Source of the DNA: Bugula neritina
Lineage: Eukaryota > Bryozoa > Gymnolaemata > Cheilostomatida > Bugulidae
DNA: 64,000 nucleotides
NCBI GenBank assembly: GCA_964035545.1
Contig: OZ037765.1
Coordinates: 28,942,004-29,006,003 of the forward strand
Direction: 5' to 3'
The notes beneath the pieces were generated by a model. The model had not been told where the DNA came from. It saw only the letters and a list, made by a program, of their open reading frames with translations, and did no database searches. Numbering within the stretch: position 1 is the first letter of the stretch; every line of letters begins with the position of its first letter. Made by a program: the position numbers and the translations under genes. Below are positions 53,001-64,000 of the stretch, piece by piece.

Positions 53001-53891
53001 TATTACAGTAGCTTATTTAAACATAGCAAAACAAAATGACATGTCACAAGCAGTTTGTCCTAGAAAAGGCCTTCTACTACTTCGGTTGAACTAAAAAGTT
53101 TAAAACTTGTTGATTATGAATCCTTACTTCCATTATCATGATTCATAATATAAATTTGGAGCTGCTAATTGTAAAGAAAATTTTAATAAGGAGTAATGCA
53201 ATTAAACTGTTGCTAACAGGTATAGGTGTATTTACTTTAGCTATTAAAGTTTACTATTAACTTAGTTTCTTTTTTAACCATTTTTGTACAACTAAAATCA
53301 AATGATCCATCTTCAAATAATTTAGTATAGATATGTGCAACTTGTTTGCAAGACATGTAAATTGCAGTCAACTTAAATATTATTTATCCATTAAATAATA
53401 TGCAAAAAGAATGTTGTATATAGTTATATATATGTGCAGCTATTAAAGATGTTTTGTGAATAAAAAATTAATCTTAAATGTGACTAAGTTAATAATGACA
53501 CCCACACACATGCTCATGCATCTTTGGTGCAAACTGTTTTAACAAATCAATAAATCAATCTTTAAAAAATGATATCATTGTCGCTTTTAAGTTAGTTGCC
53601 ATTGCAGCTGATAAACTATATTATATCCGTGCATAGTATTTGCTTATTACTATTTCAAACCTATCAAAAGTATTTGAAACATTTGATTTTATGCATTATT
53701 GGGCTTTAAAAAAGAGCAGGCATTTAACACGTCTGCGCCTAGTTAAATCTAAGATATTTAAAGCTAGAACAGCTGCATATGCTTTATAGCAGCAAGTCTT
53801 TATTTCTACAATCTATGTAATTGAATTGTTATAGTATTTTAGCTATAAAATACTGACAGAGGGGAAACTAGACATTTATATACAAGATAAA
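50051..53891. other. Intergenic region after the TAO kinase gene
   Basis: 3.8 kb of AT-rich sequence with no coding exon I can support. It holds the kinase 3' UTR and the promoter of the small membrane-protein gene. Confidence 0.5.
50126..50131 (+). terminator. Candidate TAO kinase polyadenylation signal
   Basis: An AATAAA 76 nt after the stop codon and the first such hexamer downstream, a normal distance for a short 3' UTR. Confidence 0.5.
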
Positions 53892-55403
53892 ATGGCACAC
53901 AACAGATTGTGGATGCCACCAACTTGGCTAATGTGCATTTTCTTTTGGTCTGGAACTGTTCTTGTATCCACTGGGGCAATTCTCTTTATTAGAGAGCATC
54001 ATGAAGGAGAAGCAACTAAGCAGTAAGTAGAAATGTTCACATTGTTCTACACACAAACACATATACAAATATTTATAAATGCTATATATAATATAATGTT
54101 ATTATTTAACTAAAGTGTTCAGCAACAATTTTTTTTAAGATCTTATATGTTAATCCAGCACTACTTTGTTGAATTGTCAACTAGATGTCTTGCCATGTTG
54201 TAATGATATGTATACGCTAAAACAATATTACACTCAAAAACTTTGAATTTACATTATTTAGTACTCAGAAAGTTTAACTTTAGTTTGGCTGTACAGCGAG
54301 ATAAAAATTAACTTTCTTTCTGGATTTTTATTTAGAAATTCACATGAACTTAAACTATTATGTGATATTTTGAAACATTATAAGAGTATCAAGCATTAAT
54401 ATGATTTTGTTTTATATTATTTTCTAATTTGTAAATATAACTAGTGAATGACTATGAGCAATAGTCAATACTTTGCAAATAGCTAAAGATTCAATGATAG
54501 CAATTATTTCCTATATTATGTTGTTGAAGGTTATATATGTAGCAAAGTACATAATGCAAGGTATGGCAACTAATTACGCATAGCTACATAGTTGCCAAGT
54601 TTATGCTACGCTGTTATAAGCTAGATGAAGTGCTGCCTTTCATACAGCATGTAGATGTAAACAGAGCAAAGTTTAATAACTGCCATTAGCATAATTGTTA
54701 TGGCACTAATGAGCAGAAGAAAGCATTTGTATGCATAAAGAAGGAATTATTTGTATGCATACATGCCATTCCATGTATACAATGTGTAGCACATACTGTG
54801 TACCATTTTTATAGCACAATAAAGATTCAAGTTGCTATCAACTTACAGCTAAACCATCTATGAACTTGTAATCAAAGATTTATATTTATAAATTAGAATC
54901 TTTATAACCTAAAAAAGCAAAATGGTATATTATACAGTAGTAGTCAACAACAACTAAAGTGTACAATTTCTAGCCTAGAAAACTTCTATAGTATATTCTA
55001 CATTTCTTTATGATTATTGACAACAGCTAAAATTGAGTTGATCATTTCAAAAACTGGGGCCCTTCTGTAACAAAATGGTCTTGTTAGCTGGTTTTATTTG
55101 TTATAGAGTTGTATGTGCAACTATTCAATATAATTATATGTATTGCCTATTTGATTTCCTTGCAAGGTGGGTTTAAATTAGTTCAGTACTGCTGTTGGAT
55201 TTATCTAATTTTCTATAATGAGTAGAATTTAAGCAAAACTGTATTTATTTTGTAGAGCTTTTTTCATATGTGCAGTGGTATCAACAATTATTGGAGTTAT
55301 ACTCCTCATGGTATACTTCATTTTCTGTACCATTTCCTTTGTCTGCTACTGTGGCTATGAGGTTCAGCAAGATACAAGACTAAAGAATTCTTTTGATGCC
55401 TAG
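53892..55403 (+). CDS. Small two-pass membrane protein, 92 aa, not recognised
   Basis: Two exons, 53892-54022 and 55256-55403, joined by a phase 2 intron (GTAAGT...TTTGTAG), give 92 residues. Residues about 12-33 (WLMCIFFWSGTVLVSTGAILF) form one membrane segment. A short charged loop follows (REHHEGEATKQ), then a second, Cys-rich segment (about 45-72, FFICAVVSTIIGVILLMVYF and on into FVCYC) and a polar tail ending KNSFDA. The double-membrane hairpin with both ends on the same side is clear. I cannot name a family. Correct splice signals, matching phase and coherent topology in both exons argue that it is real. Confidence 0.6.
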
Positions 55404-55864
55404 AGAAGTATTTGTGTAATTTGTAAAAATGATATGTATGAACATTAATCTGCCTAGCAGCAGTTGCCATGTAATGTATTATAATATTTTTGCAACTCAA
55501 GTTGTATAGTCAGTTTTTCAATAATTTGGGTGAAGTTGTTAATTTAAGGAAAACCATGTGTAACATGCAAAAACTGTTCTTAGATAAGTGTGTAACATAT
55601 TCAGCATATTGTACAAAGCAGTGGAGGAATTCTACTAATTATGCTATACATACTTAGATGATTGTGTTATATTATGACTATCTTGTTACATTGCATTTAT
55701 CGGCTTTTACATTCAGTTTTATTCTTATACCATACATTAATTATTAAGTCATGATTGAGGTTACAACACTTGACTTAAATACATACTCTATGAACCTATA
55801 ATCTTTTTATTCATATGTATTATATTAACACAATGCATTGAGATATTTCCTATTTTACTTGGTC

Positions 55865-55870
55865 AATAAA
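55865..55870 (+). terminator. Candidate polyadenylation signal of the small membrane-protein gene
   Basis: An AATAAA 462 nt after the stop codon. Plausible but not decisive in AT-rich DNA. Confidence 0.35.
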
Positions 55871-56746
55871 TAGCTGTTAATCAATTGAGAGGTTTAAAGC
55901 AAGAAAAAGTATAGCAGTGACTGTTAACAAAAGAATGATCGGAAACAACCATTATTTTTAGCTTTCAAGGTTTAAAAAACTGTCTATGTCATCTACACTC
56001 AACTTAGTTTCTGGAAGTTCAATTATTTCACACTAGCTTGGATCAAGTACAATTTAATGGATGAATTATCCCCTTTCCTTATATAATCTATTGAGCCTAA
56101 TAAAACTCTACCAATGAAGACTTACACTCAGTTAACCAAACTACACATTTCAAAAACCTTGAGTTATCACGACAGTCAAGTGCTTTCATTAGTAAATTTG
56201 CATTTAAGTGTACAGCTCTATTTACAACAATCCCAGCTGCAAAAATGACATATTCATACCACTTCAAGTAAAGTAAACGACTATTGCTTGGTTACTTCTG
56301 TATTTTTGATAATAATTTGTATTTTGAAAATGACCATCTCACTAAAGGCCATAATTGCTGATAAATTATCAAAGTACTACTCAATGCACGAGTATAGAGT
56401 TGTCTACACATTGTTGGAGTTGCCATATTTATTTTCACCCTAGATATCCTTTCTATTATTTTATTTCTGAAAGTTATTTATAAGTAATGGTTCCATCACA
56501 CTAGTAATTAATTTAGTTCCTCATACCGACAAAGATGTCTACAAGTACATCTACCAACTTATTAAATTTGCTATAAGAATATTGATGAAGTGCAGAGATG
56601 CAAGTTTTCAATTAAGGCTCACCTATTTGATAGAAGTAAATACTGTGAAGATATTGAATGCTAAACATATAAAAAGCCAACATATGAATCCTGATTCTAA
56701 ATATCAATATATTTATATGAACAAACAGTAGGAATAAGTGAGCACT

Positions 56747-56752
56747 TTTATT
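56747..56752 (-). terminator. Candidate importin-7/8 polyadenylation signal
   Basis: AATAAA on the minus strand about 416 nt after the importin stop at 57168. Position fits, but support is weak. Confidence 0.3.
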
Positions 56753-57167
56753 ACGTTATTAAAAAATAGTACAAATGCATGCATCTGGCCATAATAATCT
56801 GTACCTAGTTGGTGATAACCAACCAGCGAGAAGAAAAGCTGTTCTACCATCACCACAATGGCCAATAATCATTATACTTTCATGATAGTGTAAACAGAGG
56901 AGTATTATGGAACAGGGTCACACAAATCCTAAAGATTATATAATAATAACCTTACATTGTAAGTAAACAAATTGTGTAAAAGTGATAGTGCACTAGCAAA
57001 CACTATTCAATACTATATCCTAGAAAATCCGATGGAGCTATGAGCTGCACAAAATGACCTTACAGTCTTCAATGTCGCCTTCTAACCATCTCTCAGCCAA
57101 ACCATTGCTCACAAGTAGTTATAAATACAAGCTCAAAAATACAATAACTAGTGTGAAAAGCTAAGCA

Positions 57168-60100
57168 TCAAGGTTGGGGGTGTGGAGGGGCTCCCCCAAA
57201 GTTAAAAGAATTTGGTACACTAACATTCTGAAACTGGTAACCTCCCAGCATCTCAATCTTCTTTGACTCTAAAAGTAAAAAGACTGGCATATAAAAAGGC
57301 CAAATAGCACTTCTCTCAAGAACAAATTGATTACGGAACATGGTTATGTAAAACATTTCAAACTCGTATATGCATTTGTCAATCAGAAAATCTCAACACC
57401 ATTATTCAGTGGAGTAGCCAAGGTGCAAGAGAAACTGCTACATGACGCCTGCACTTTCTCACACTGATAGACCAGATACCGTAAGGGGATACGGCACAAA
57501 GGGAGGGAGGGAGGGAGGGGAGCTCACCTTCTACTGCCCTGCGCTGATCAGCCATTGTAATTATCTCCTGCACTTCTTTTTGCTGGTCTTTGTCCAAATG
57601 ACCAGTTAAGGAGGAATACCATCCAGGGTCTTCTGTGTGCAGACCTGCAGAATTACAGAGTCTATCTATGGGAACACAAGTTATAATGAAGGAAGGTGAA
57701 ACAAAGTGCTAGCAAGTATCCTGTAGGAGTCCATTCACGGGTGACACTGGCAAAGTGTCACCCCGGACAAGTTCTCCAAGTTAATATAGCCCAAAGGCAG
57801 ACCACAATGACAGCTAGAAAGTCTGTCGTGTGACATGAATACACCCGGGCACATACTCTACACATAGCAGATCCTACACGCAGTAGACACAAAGAGAGAT
57901 ACATGTAGAGATACCTACTCGACAAGACCTCTTTGAATATTACATATTCATCAACATCACAGGACGCTGACTCCAGAACAGACTCGTACATCTCCAACGC
58001 TGTCTCGTATTCATCCTCGTCACCTTCACTGTCCTCGTCACTGTCATCATCATCCTAGAATAAGGTGTATAGTCAGCTGCTAAGAGAACTGTACACAGCG
58101 TGCTACATAAGCCTGCATGCATTTGTTTAGTGGTAAGACAATAACTACTATATACAACAAATCTATATAAATTCACACAACTTCCAGCTGGCAGTTATTG
58201 TACAAATATTGCCTTGTCGAAAGTCTTCCAGTGGATAAAGGCATTTGTCCCACCAGCAGATGGTCAACACATGGGACACTCTCCATACCTGGAAGAACTT
58301 CTTACAAAAAGTTTTTTTTATAAGGCAGCTAATGACTGTGTATCTGAAGCATAGGAACAATTATGACAGGTTGCTCTTGCTGACAACACCAATAGCCCTG
58401 GCTGGGACTAGGACTGCTGCCGCAGACCAACACGAGCAACCTACCCCGTTATTCAGGCCGTCAACGTAATCGGCATCCTCGTTGACATCATCTTCGTCAT
58501 CCTCCAGCTCGTCGGGCACAAAGTCGTCTCCACCTTCGTCCTCGTCGTCGTCCTCATTGTCTAGCGTCTTGTTCACGTCAGCCCGGCCTATTACAAACAA
58601 CCAAACAGAAAATAGAGCACGAAACTCTAGAGCCGCAAGTCTTCAATTACGCGGTGGATATCAAGAAACAACTTTACAATATCCAGCACACCCTACAGTC
58701 TACACGGACAACATTCAAACAGGAGGAACCAAAGTAAATCACACAAATGAGAAACAATCACTTTACTTACAGGAAGTGTTTGAATTGATATCTGCGTGAA
58801 GTAAAGAGTAAGACAAGGTGAAATGAGACGATACGTGATAAAGACACCTGCAATTTACAGATGAGTGGCTGATGCACAGAATATATAAATGAAGACATCT
58901 TACTTTGATAAGCTTTCTTCAGGCCCCTGAATATGAGGAGAGCGGCAGGCAGTATCTGACTGGCCACCTGTGTGACAATCTCTGGCCGGTTGTGAGGAGT
59001 ATTCATGAGACAGCACAGCCCCAGCACACACATCTTCCTGTCGTGCAACCTGTGACAGACAAGGTAAGGTGCTTGTGACAGGTGCTTACCAACTGTCAAC
59101 ACATTCAAACATGGCAGAGGCAGGTATCGTGTAGCAGACTATTCACGGGTGAAACTGACAAGAGTGCCACCTCGGACAATTCATCTTCCGTTAGTATAGC
59201 CCAGAGTACTGAGTGAGACAACTAAAGTTACCTCACAGAACAGAGATTCGGGCTGATTGTGTATGGCTGAATTGATGGTAAAGTAATGTCGCACATACCC
59301 CAGGAAGACGTCGCAGTCGTGTAGCCACTGCTTAATAAACTGTTCAGTCACAGACTGCTCTGATATCTGCAGACTATTGAGCATTTCAAAGAGCATTGGA
59401 GGGTTATAGTAGAGGGCAGCAATCACCACCTGCAGGCACATAGCCCGCAGTTCTGCAGTCTTTACTTCTCTCGTGAGACGCTCTAAGGCTAAGCTGATGA
59501 ACAGAGATACCGCCTACAACACGCACAGAGTGGAACCCATCATTTGCTACATACATCAGCTAACGCCAGACAAGTCACATCAGTTACATGAGAGAGGGAG
59601 GGAGGGAGAGAGGAAAACTCACGCTGTCTATCTGGCCTTTATACTGCAGCAAGAGTATTTCTATTAGCTTGGCAGCATGACATTCTGCATCTTCACCGCT
59701 GTCGGTGGTGAGAATTGTCTTACACATGTTGTAGATGATTTCCAGGTGCTTGGGATCCGAGGAGAACTTCTCCGGATCCACTGTGACATAGTTGTGAAGG
59801 CAGGGCATCATTTCTACAATCATATACAGTAGTATATACATACTGCACACATATACAGTAGTATACACATACTATACACATATACAGTAGTATATACATA
59901 CTATACACATATACAGTAGTATACACATATTATACACATATACAGTAGTATACACATACTATACATATATACAGTAGTATATACATACTATACACATATA
60001 CAGTAGTATACACATACTATACACATATACAGTAGTATACACATACTATACATATATACAGTAGTATACACATACTATACACTGTATACAACACGAATAT

Positions 60101-63100
60101 CTACACTAATTTAGCCAGGAAGAGGCTAACTCACCTGTGAAGTAATCATAGCCATCATTCTTAAACATCTCATACAGCGAGTCAAATATTCTCCACATGG
60201 CATCACTGATGGTGATGCTAGTCAGCACGTGGATATGCGACAGGATTTCTTCATAGTATTCTAGAATGAGAGACCACAGCATAGACATCATACAACTGTG
60301 TGAGTATGGAAACAGAGTTGTATCACATCAGCATAGCATGTAGCTATTGAGTACTAGTTACTTGAACATGCATATACCAAACAAGAGCACACAACTACTA
60401 GCTAAATCTTCATTAATGTTCAAATGTACTAACCCATGCTTTGTGTGGTTATAATAAATCCTATAATTTGCAATATGATTGGTTCGACTTGAGCAAGCAC
60501 TTCTTTAGATTCGTCAATGACTGTGAGAATTGACTCGATTGTGTTCAACACTCCCATAGCTACAATCACTTTGTCATCACTGTCACCAGAATCATCATCA
60601 CTCTCAACAACCTGTTACATAATAGCATATATTTGCATACTCAAAATCAATACTTGGTAAAAGTATTGATAGAAGGTATTTTGTGTATCATGATTCATTG
60701 TGTAAACAGAATTCTAAAGATCACATGTGCTAATTATATACGTAGTAGGACCAAGTAAATCAAGAAATGGCCTGTGTTTATATATAAACACTACCTTCAA
60801 AGTGAATAGTTATATGAAACAGGTGCTTGTGTATTAGAGAAACCTCTTTTTGCCTAAGAAAATGTGGTTTTGTGAAAAATAAAATGCTCATACAACAATC
60901 AACTAACAATATTTTCAAAGTGACTTTAAAGAGGTGACCAAATGAATGGTTTTTACTCTTTTTTCATCATGTTATTTTTTTCTAAAAAAGTTCATAATAT
61001 AAAAAAGATGCCTTTTGCCCGTCAATTAGTACAATAAACCCCCTAGTAACCCAAACCCTGCCGCCACACAACACATTTCCAAATGATAAAACCAGAGCAC
61101 CTGCTGAAAAATGCCAGCAAGATGAGTGACCATGTCGACAGCGATTGGCAGCACCTCGTCTTGATACTTGATAACCAGCTTCTGTATGACCGCCGTCAGC
61201 TCATCATTCTCCGTCTGCTTCATCAGGTTGAGTAATTCTGTAAATCAGAAGTCCGTAAGAGAATCTAAGAACTGTAGTGTTACTCAGAAGTGTTTGAGGA
61301 GGGCACACACACGCATGCTCACATAGAACATACCGAGCAGAATTGGCTTTATATTGGTTTGAATGTACTGGTAAGCGGCGGTGTGATATTCTATGAGCAT
61401 CTGAAGAGCGATTGCAGCCTCCACTTTAACCGGCAACTCCTTGTCATCACAGAGACACTGCCTTACCATCTCCACGGCCGTGCCAAGGTTACTCATGTCC
61501 GAGAACTTCGTATTCACAAAATGTTGCAGTGCCCAGCACGCCTACGGAAGAGAAAGATATTAACTGTGGTGGGTCAAATCAAGAGAATTAGCTGTCAAAT
61601 CAGAGAAATGACTAAATTATGCCGACAAAGCAAAGCTCGGGCTAAGCTGTACTAACCCTGGCTCTAAGGAATCCATGCTCACTCTTGAACTCTGGGTACA
61701 CGTAATTAACCAGTAGATTTTCAACTTGTGCTTTATAGAGATCTTTCTACAATGTACACGCAACCAGTGCTTTCATATAGAAGAGGATACAATGAACAAG
61801 TGCTGATCGACAACACAGAAAACTGAACCTTCAATATTAGTGCAAATTATACCTTGAGTAGAATGGTACTGAGTGCCCCCAACATGTGAAGAATGCCATC
61901 CTTCTGTCTACCAGTGACAGCTCCCTTCTGACCAGTGAGCACCTGCATACAGAACTCAACAGTGTTGTTGAGCACCTGCTGTCTCTTGCCAGCCGAGTTG
62001 TGAAGCAGAGTCTGAGCTGCCATGGCAGGTGACAGGTACTCCTCAAACACATCTAATAATAAACTGATCACATGACATGTGCACAGATATAAGTAGATAT
62101 AATAATAACCTGCATTGCTGGTGGTGTAATAACAGCTAACATAGGATATTACAAGGCACTTTCCCTCTTCCTGACTATATGGCCGGGTGATAGTAAGTAC
62201 TGTATAGATAAGTAACTAAGTAACCGTTACTTTAGTTCATACAGTAGGAGAATCATCCATAAAGGTAGATAGAAAGTCTGCCAGATGACATATTAATAAC
62301 AGGGCAAGAGAAACTTACCATACTTAGTTCGGATGTACTCAATAGGATCTGATTCCCACATTTCCTGATCATCATCACTGTGACAGAGGAGAGGGAAAAT
62401 CACATCAACTATGACAGTCTGCGAGAATACAATACAATACAGGTGAGGAGATATGTGCAATGAGTAGAGCTTGGTATAGTTCAGCAAGAGTGATGATATA
62501 AGACAATCCTACCTGTATGTGTGGCTTTATCACCTTCCACGATGAAGCATGGTCTACCCTACAGCACCAGGAAAGACAAGTTTAGACAGAGAAATAATAG
62601 AAATGGTGAAAACTCATGCTACAGTCTAGCAGTTGATTATAAGACAAGAGAGGAAAGAAAGAAGACCCACGAGTGGTTGAGGTAGTTGAGACTTTGCTGG
62701 AGAACCCGGGGAGCTACAAACTGCTGCTGTCTGTACGAGTCCAACAACTTCATTATCAGCGCCAGAGTAGTAGCTACAGAAAACACAATAATTATGCAAC
62801 TTTGTCCTCTAAGGTGAGCAGAACTAATAGACCAGAAATAGATGAGATTATCTTACCTGGGAATGTTCTCAAATACCATTCAGCAAACTTGTTATATGTT
62901 TTACCCACACTCCCTGGACTACCATACCTGTGAATAGAGGTGAACACAATGATCTTCTGCCACTGCTACCACTACTACCGCTACTACTACTACTGCTAGT
63001 CATCAGTGATATCTTTAGTATTACTCAATACTAGAGCTACAAGTGCTGGTAAATATCAGTCATTAGTGCTCACATTTACTACTAGAAAAGACCTGAAAAG

Positions 63101-64000
63101 CCACAGAAGATAAGTAATGTCAACTATGCATGTTCATCTTTGTGGAGGAAAAAACCAGACAACAATAAATGAGTCCAATATATGCACAGTATGCACACCG
63201 ACCTTTCAAAGGTTCGCACCATAATGTGGAGACACCACTTTTTAGCTTTCCACCAAATTGTTTCAGGCAGGTCATCTGGATCTACCTGCGCTAGTTCAGC
63301 AGGTAGAGGTTTGGCTAGTATCTCCTTTGTGACTTCCATCCATTGTGCGAAAGAGTCCCGAGTGATAAGATCAAGCGATAGACAGAATTGTATCAGGGAA
63401 TAGAAGCATTTGAGAATCTGAAATGAAAACAACATATTCACAATGCATAGAATATTATTGAAACTAAGAAGCTGATTAATATGCATATTGCTTATTAAAT
63501 AACCTGCTTTTGAAGAGTAACTGAAGCTTCTGAGTTATCAGCACTGGCAAGCTGTTTGCATCGTGTCAATATAAGAGGTAAAATGTGTGTCATTGCGGCG
63601 TTTAAAGCACCTCGCTCTGAATTCGTTTTATACCTACAACAGAATCAGTGTTTTAGGTGCCCAAAAAGCATATTGTAAAATATATTTCTATATAGACACA
63701 AATATATAAAATATGTAAACAGATAAACGTACTCATAATATTTGATTAGCTGGTGCAAGCAAACTAGAGCACCGAGCCAGGTACTAGTGTTATCAGACTG
63801 AAGATGGTGTATGATATGCTCCACTATTTCAGGCCATCGGTCAGGGAAATCATGCTTGATCATCCCGGATATGACAAGAGAGAGCTGTGTTCTAAAAAGA
63901 TATTTACAGAATGTTGTACTTCCAAAGATGAAGCTAATGCTAACCACATTAAAACTTAACTAAATAGCTAACATTGCGTACCTTATAGGCAAGGGTGATG
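57168..64000 (-). CDS. IPO7: Importin-7/8 (importin-beta family), N-terminus outside the window
   Basis: 21 exons: 64000-63982 (partial), 63891-63733, 63633-63504, 63417-63203, 62927-62857, 62773-62671, 62558-62513, 62418-62319, 62052-61853, 61746-61657, 61541-61334, 61237-61101, 60611-60434, 60260-60135, 59813-59623, 59513-59299, 59049-58904, 58587-58445, 58054-57919, 57644-57528, 57268-57168. All phases match, giving 942 residues in the window. About 100 N-terminal residues, including the Ran-binding start, lie to the right. It is a HEAT-repeat nuclear import receptor for ribosomal proteins, histones and signalling proteins. Landmarks: [37 protein letters not shown]-type segment, [52 protein letters not shown], a long Asp/Glu-rich stretch (58587-57960), MADQRRAVE and the C-terminal SFNFGGAPP tail. 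It is single-copy relative to vertebrate IPO7 and IPO8. Confidence 0.95.
57500..57520. repeat. GGGA tract beside an importin exon
   Basis: A (GGGA)n run on the + strand, about 8 nt from the donor of the penultimate importin exon. On the transcript it is C-rich (CCCT repeats). The + strand has G-quadruplex potential. Confidence 0.8.
57733..57792. repeat. Dispersed hairpin repeat, copy A, in an importin intron
   Basis: About 60 bases from ATTCACGGGTGA to TATAGCCCA. It contains a perfect 8-bp hairpin (GTGACACT/AGTGTCAC, 5-nt loop). A diverged copy lies at 59141-59203 in another importin intron. Confidence 0.8.
59141..59203. repeat. Dispersed hairpin repeat, copy B, in an importin intron
   Basis: The second copy of the repeat at 57733-57792, in the same orientation. 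The outer blocks (TTCACGGGTGA, CGGACAA, TAGTATAGCCCA) are preserved and the hairpin is partly decayed. It looks like a short non-autonomous transposable-element remnant. Confidence 0.8.
59594..59612. repeat. GGGA/GAGA tract beside an importin exon
   Basis: An imperfect (GGGA)n run on the + strand, about 9 nt beyond the donor of the exon 59813-59623. It mirrors the tract at 57500-57520, so two importin introns begin with a CCCT-rich transcript. Confidence 0.75.
59822..60082. repeat. 29-nt minisatellite, 9 copies, in an importin intron
   Basis: Nine copies of atatacagtagtatacacatactatacac. On the transcribed minus strand the array ends only 8 nt before the acceptor of exon 59813-59623, so it takes the place of the usual polypyrimidine tract and branch region. 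Confidence 0.95.

Larger units (their letters stand above)
55404..57167. other. Tail-to-tail intergenic region
   Basis: 1.8 kb between the stop codons of the small membrane-protein gene (+) and importin-7/8 (-). It is AT-rich with no supported exon and holds both 3' UTRs. Confidence 0.55.

Noticed and set aside
58163-58360. Possible extra importin exon between the acidic exons
   Set aside because: The translation does not resemble importin-7/8, and the flanking exons (58445 and 58054) already join in phase 0 without it.
58482-58799. Serine-rich open frame on the plus strand
   Set aside because: It is the antisense of the acidic Asp/Glu tract of importin-7/8. The importin reading matches family and splice phases.
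43785-60082. Possible CRISPR-like arrays
   Set aside because: The repeats are contiguous with no unique spacers and lie in introns of animal genes. They are minisatellites.

Overview
This window comes from an animal nuclear genome and almost certainly from an invertebrate. It is AT-rich, and its genes are split by many short exons with GT..AG introns. It holds single orthologues of families that vertebrates keep as paralogue sets (ATP9A/B, APH1A/B, TAOK1/2/3, IPO7/8). I cannot name the phylum from sequence alone. I built exon models by hand by matching splice sites, intron phases and recalled family conservation. Every multi-exon model below closes in frame, which is the strongest internal support for them.

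Layout. 2.6-4.2 kb (-): a small secreted Cys-rich protein of two exons. 5.6-8.75 kb (+): an unrecognised 916-residue, largely disordered protein of two exons. It has a SUMO-interaction-like motif and a C-terminal cluster of nine cysteines. 9.3-12.0 kb and 13.9-17.4 kb (-): two tandem six-exon copies of an inosine-uridine nucleoside hydrolase. They belong to a segmental duplication that also carried the preceding disordered-protein gene, whose second copy survives only as a frameshifted fragment at 12.97-13.3 kb. The upstream hydrolase copy has lost a catalytic Asp and carries a 2-nt indel. The other copy has intact motifs but a MITE-like element inside one intron. 18.5-29.9 kb (+): a complete 24-exon P4-ATPase of the ATP9/Neo1 type. 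30.4-32.7 kb (-): APH1, a gamma-secretase subunit, 6 exons. 39.1-50.1 kb (+): a TAO-family Ste20 kinase, 17 coding exons. 53.9-55.4 kb (+): a 92-residue protein with two membrane segments, not recognised. 57.2-64.0 kb (-): importin-7/8, 21 exons in the window, with the N-terminus beyond the right edge.

The genes do not form a functional cluster in any obvious way. They are ordinary housekeeping and signalling genes: membrane lipid flipping in endosomes/Golgi, intramembrane proteolysis, MAPK/Hippo-type kinase signalling, nuclear import and nucleoside salvage. The unusual material is the duplicated hydrolase locus (gene decay, a possible splice rescue, patchy similarity suggesting gene conversion), the lineage-specific-looking disordered Cys-tail protein, and minisatellites lying tight against intron ends in three different genes. 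I found no operon, CRISPR array, rRNA or tRNA.
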